Shown in pieces: positions 44,954 through 48,055 of a DNA stretch of 48,055 bases. The first letter of the stretch is position 1. Each line of letters begins with the position of its first letter. A model generated the notes under the pieces. It searched no databases, was not told where the DNA came from, and was given only the letters and a program-made list of their open reading frames with translations. The DNA is from Acidobacteriota bacterium (GTDB taxonomy: Bacteria; Acidobacteriota; Terriglobia; Terriglobales; Acidobacteriaceae): contig QIBA01000059.1 of the NCBI GenBank assembly GCA_003225175.1, positions 1 through 48,055 on the forward strand. The letters are read 5' to 3'. A program made the position numbers and the translations under genes.

Positions 44954-47900
44954 ATGTTTGGCAAGCAAAGAACCGCTAGCCGAAAAGCCATTGTCATAAT
45001 CGTGGGCCTGATCGTCTGGGCCGCCGGATGCGGAGGAGGAGGATCCAATAGCTTCTCGTCCAGCCCTGCACCTCCGCCAACGACAAGTAATACGGCGCCG
45101 GGAACGAATGTGTCCGTTCAACCCACAGATAGCACGGGCGCCTCGCCGGCAAAGCTAGTCTTCAGCAACGTAACGCAAGCAGGGATGACCACCCTCACCA
45201 TAGCAAACACCGGCGTCATGCCCCCAATCGGATTTCTTGTCGGCAGCCCCGCACAATATTTCGACTTGGCCACGACAGCCGTCTTTTCCGGCCCAGTCTC
45301 CGTTTGCATCAATTACTCAGGCGTAAGCTTCGTAAATTCCCCGCGGCTCTTTCACTACAACGGAAGCGCCTGGGTCGACGTGACCACCTCAGTCGACACA
45401 ACCAACCACTCAGTCTGCGGCAGCGTCACATCATTTTCTCCATTCGCAACATTTCAGTCCGGCACCGCGTCCGAGATTACCAGTGCCACCAGCACCGCAT
45501 TTAGCGTAAACACGGCGGGAACATTCACGGTAACCGCAACAGGGTTTCCAATGCCACTTCTCAGCGCCAGCGGAAGAGTACCGAGCGGAGTGAACTTCGA
45601 TGCATCGACTGGCGTGCTGAGTGGAACTCCGGCGACGAGCGGTACGTTTTCGCTCACATTCACGGCGCACAACGGCATTGGACCGGATGCAGCCCAGAAC
45701 TTCACGCTAAACGTCGCAGCGGCGACACAAACGCCGCTCTCGATCACCGGTCCGTCGTCCCTTGTCTACGGCATGACTGGAAGTGCGACGGTCTCTGGCG
45801 GGAGCGGAACTGGCGCAGTGACCTTCAGCGCTGGCACTTCAACGGGATGCTCGGTTAGCGACAGGACAATCTCAGTTACGAACGCAAGCGGCACGTGCAC
45901 GGTCGCCGCGACCAAAGCAGGCGACGAAAGCTACGCTCCAGCAACATCTGCACCCTTCTCAGTGATGTTGACTAAAGCAACGCCCACAATCAGCTGGGCA
46001 AATCCTGCCGCTATCACCTTTGGCGATGTGCTGAGTGCGACGCAGTTGAATGCTATCCCGAGTGTGCCCGGTACCTTCGTCTACTCCCCCGCGGCGGGCA
46101 CGGTACTGAATGCAGGAGCAAACCAGAGCCTCTCGGTTACATTCACTCCGACGGATACGAGCAACTACACAACCCAAACTGCGAGTGTCACGATCAGTGC
46201 CGACAAGGCCGATTCCGTGGTGACGGTGGACTGCACGGCGGGTGCGCCCTTCACCTATAGCGGTTTAGCGCTAACGCCGTGTACGGCAGTCGTAACCGGA
46301 GCCGGAAATCTGCACCAGTCCCTGACGATTAACTACACGAACAACGTCAACGCGGGCACGGCAACAGCAACAGCGAGCTTCGCAGGCGATGCCAATCACA
46401 GCGGCAGTTCGAACAGCGTCAACTTCACCATCGCCAAGGCCAGTTCCACGGTAAACGTGGACTGCACCACAGGCGCTCCGTTCACCTATACAGGTTCTCC
46501 GCTGACGCCGTGCACTGCAAACGCGACCGGAGTCGGGAACCTAAACGAATCGCTCACGGTCAACTACACCGGCAACGTCAACGCAGGCAGGGCAACAGCG
46601 ACGGCGAACTTCGGCGGCGATGCCAATCACAACGGCAGGACAGCCAGCAGCAGCTTCGTGATCGGAAAGACTACGCCCACGATCACCTGGACCAATCCGG
46701 CAGCCATCACCTACGGGACAGCGCTGAGTGCGACGCAGTTGAATGCCACCGCCAGCGTCTCCGGCACGTTCGTCTACTCGCCCGCCCCAGGCACGCTGCT
46801 GACCGCCAGTGCCAACCAGACGCTCTCGGTTACGTTCACTCCGACGGACACAAGCAACTACGCGACACAAACCGCGAGTATCCCGATTACTGTCAACAAA
46901 GCCGATTCCATTGTGATCGTCGACTGCACGGCCGGTGCCCCGTTCACGTACACGGGCTCGGCACTGACGCCCTGTACCGCGACTGCGACCGGGGTCGGGA
47001 ACCTGAACCAATCGCTCACGGTCAACTACACCGGCAACGTCAACGCAGGCACGGCAACAGCGACGGCGAACTTCGGCGGCGATGCCAATCACAACGGCAG
47101 GACAGCCAGCAGCAGCTTCGTGATCGGAAAGGCTACGCCCACGATCACCTGGACCAATCCGGCAGCCAGCACCTACGGGACAGCGCTGAGTGCGACGCAG
47201 TTGAATGCCACCGCCAGCGTGTCCGGCACCTTCGTCTACTCGCCCGCCCCAGGCACGCTGCTGACCGCCAGTGCCAACCAGACGCTCTCGGTTACGTTCA
47301 CACCCACCGACACAAGCAACTATGCGACGCAAACCGCGAGTGTCACGATCACTGTCAACAAAGCCGATTCCACTGTGACCGTCGACTGCACTTCCGGTGC
47401 TCCGTTCACCTATGCAGGTTCGGCACTGACGCCCTGTACCGCGACTGCAATCGGAGTCGGGAATCTGAACCAATCGCTCACCGTCAACTACACCGGCAAC
47501 CTCAACGCGGGCACGGCATCTGCGACGGCGAATTACGCTGGGGATTCCAATCACAACAGCAGTACCGGGGCTGGCAGCTTCGTAATCGGAAAGGCGACGG
47601 CCACGATCACCTGGACGAGCCCCGCAGCCATTACATATGGCACGGCGCTGAGCGGAACGCAGCTGAACGCCACCGCCAGTGTGCCAGGCAACTTCGCCTA
47701 CATACCCGCTGCTGGAACAGTGCTGAACGCGGGTAATCAGACGCTCTCAGTCACATTTACTCCAAGCGACACGACCAACTACACAACGCAAAATGTACCC
47801 GTGACCCTCAGCATCGGCAAAGCAGATTCCACGGTAACTGTGGACTGCACTGCCAGTGCGCCCTTCACCTACACGGGTTCGCCAGTCACAGCCTGCACCG

Positions 47901-48055
47901 CGAATGCAACCGGAGCTGGAAACCTGAACCAGTCGCTGACGGTGAACTACACGAACAACGTCAACGCGGGCACGGCAACAGCGACGGCGAACTTCGGCGG
48001 CGATGCCAATCACAACGGCAGCACAGCCAGCAGCAGCTTCGTGATCGGAAAGGCT
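44954..48055 (+). CDS. Giant Ig-like repeat lipoprotein (3' end beyond the window)
   Basis: From the ATG at 44954 the frame is open for 1034 codons to the last base, with no stop. The N-terminus is a lipoprotein-type signal (IIVGLIVWAAGC, Cys26) followed by GGGG and a Ser/Pro linker. After about 310 residues including a putative Ig-like domain, two alternating module types appear. Type A (KATPTISWANPAAITFG...) starts at 45974, 46667, 47129, 47591 and 48050. Type B (KADSVVTVDCTAGAPFTYSG..., two conserved Cys) starts at 46205, 46436, 46898, 47360 and 47819. All complete modules are 231 nt except one of 228. They resemble bacterial Ig-like/MBG repeats of surface adhesins; function is inferred. 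Confidence 0.88.
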   Translation, partial: MFGKQRTASRKAIVIIVGLIVWAAGCGGGGSNSFSSSPAPPPTTSNTAPGTNVSVQPTDSTGASPAKLVFSNVTQAGMTTLTIANTGVMPPIGFLVGSPAQYFDLATTAVFSGPVSVCINYSGVSFVNSPRLFHYNGSAWVDVTTSVDTTNHSVCGSVTSFSPFATFQSGTASEITSATSTAFSVNTAGTFTVTATGFPMPLLSASGRVPSGVNFDASTGVLSGTPATSGTFSLTFTAHNGIGPDAAQNFTLNVAAATQTPLSITGPSSLVYGMTGSATVSGGSGTGAVTFSAGTSTGCSVSDRTISVTNASGTCTVAATKAGDESYAPATSAPFSVMLTKATPTISWANPAAITFGDVLSATQLNAIPSVPGTFVYSPAAGTVLNAGANQSLSVTFTPTDTSNYTTQTASVTISADKADSVVTVDCTAGAPFTYSGLALTPCTAVVTGAGNLHQSLTINYTNNVNAGTATATASFAGDANHSGSSNSVNFTIAKASSTVNVDCTTGAPFTYTGSPLTPCTANATGVGNLNESLTVNYTGNVNAGRATATANFGGDANHNGRTASSSFVIGKTTPTITWTNPAAITYGTALSATQLNATASVSGTFVYSPAPGTLLTASANQTLSVTFTPTDTSNYATQTASIPITVNKADSIVIVDCTAGAPFTYTGSALTPCTATATGVGNLNQSLTVNYTGNVNAGTATATANFGGDANHNGRTASSSFVIGKATPTITWTNPAASTYGTALSATQLNATASVSGTFVYSPAPGTLLTASANQTLSVTFTPTDTSNYATQTASVTITVNKADSTVTVDCTSGAPFTYAGSALTPCTATAIGVGNLNQSLTVNYTGNLNAGTASATANYAGDSNHNSSTGAGSFVIGKATATITWTSPAAITYGTALSGTQLNATASVPGNFAYIPAAGTVLNAGNQTLSVTFTPSDTTNYTTQNVPVTLSIGKADSTVTVDCTASAPFTYTGSPVTACTANATGAGNLNQSLTVNYTNNVNAGTATATANFGGDANHNGSTASSSFVIGKA
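45974..48055 (+). repeat. Tandem 231-bp coding modules, composite period 462 bp
   Basis: Module order is A-B-B-A-B-A-B-A-B-(A). Blocks such as GATGCCAATCACAACGGCAG recur unchanged 462 nt apart (46619 and 47081), and again at 48002 after 921 nt. Long stretches differ by only a few bases, so homogenisation or recent duplication is likely. Confidence 0.92.

Noticed and set aside
46541-47554. 337-codon antisense open frame over the Ig-like repeats
   Set aside because: It is also a by-product of the repeats; Arg/Cys/Gly-rich and without family resemblance.
46510-47736. 408-codon open frame on the plus strand in another frame of the Ig-like repeat gene
   Set aside because: It repeats with the module period, is rich in Arg, His and Gln, and has no protein-like character; it is a shadow of the repetitive real frame.

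Overview
The window reads as chromosomal DNA of a free-living diderm bacterium, most likely an acidobacterium (Terriglobia-like). The indications are a large Oar-type TonB-dependent receptor with an N-terminal carboxypeptidase-regulatory domain, a BshB1-type deacetylase, secreted low-complexity proteins, many Shine-Dalgarno-poor starts, and several dispersed palindromic repeat families of a kind I associate with acidobacterial genomes. No database was searched, so the assignment is inference. I see no phage, transposase or CRISPR array; the gene content is mostly housekeeping.

Layout. 1-5.5 kb: tRNA-His, a small membrane protein, a secreted esterase, an isocitrate lyase/PEP mutase-family enzyme, a BrkB/YihY membrane protein, then a zinc-ribbon protein and tadA on the minus strand. 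6-12.7 kb: a Ser/Thr-rich secreted protein with an LPxTA-like C-terminal sorting signal and a strong terminator, lysS, a PLP-dependent decarboxylase, an MFS exporter and a second secreted esterase. 12.7-18.5 kb: xseB-ispA, a fluoride riboswitch controlling crcB followed by a DUF190 gene and bshB1, a TauE/SafE-like protein, a GNAT acetyltransferase, a two-gene unit with DedA, and an M48 metalloprotease. 18.6-24.2 kb: ssrA (tmRNA), then the nitrogen-control genes amt, glnB and glnD on the minus strand. 24.2-32.9 kb: the Oar-like receptor with a long inverted repeat upstream, an ABC exporter, moaA and a ComEA-like helix-hairpin-helix protein.

33.3-39.8 kb holds a compact histidine operon, hisI-G-D-C-B-H-F-A, with mostly overlapping or near-abutting genes. 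It is preceded by a promoter, a 23-codon leader peptide with six His codons, and competing hairpins that make a textbook transcription attenuator. 40.3-44.6 kb is a nucleoside salvage cluster (cdd, pyrimidine nucleoside phosphorylase, nupC-type transporter, purine nucleoside phosphorylase). The last 3.1 kb is the start of a giant Ig-like repeat lipoprotein that is still open at the window edge; it is built from 77-codon modules that are near-identical at the DNA level.

The points most worth a second look are the his attenuator; four genes whose -10 hexamer lies exactly 7 nt before the start codon with no Shine-Dalgarno (probable leaderless mRNAs); the inverted-repeat element upstream of the Oar gene; the nested palindromes and CCCTGT arrays at gene borders; and the LPxTA-tailed and histone-like-repeat secreted proteins.
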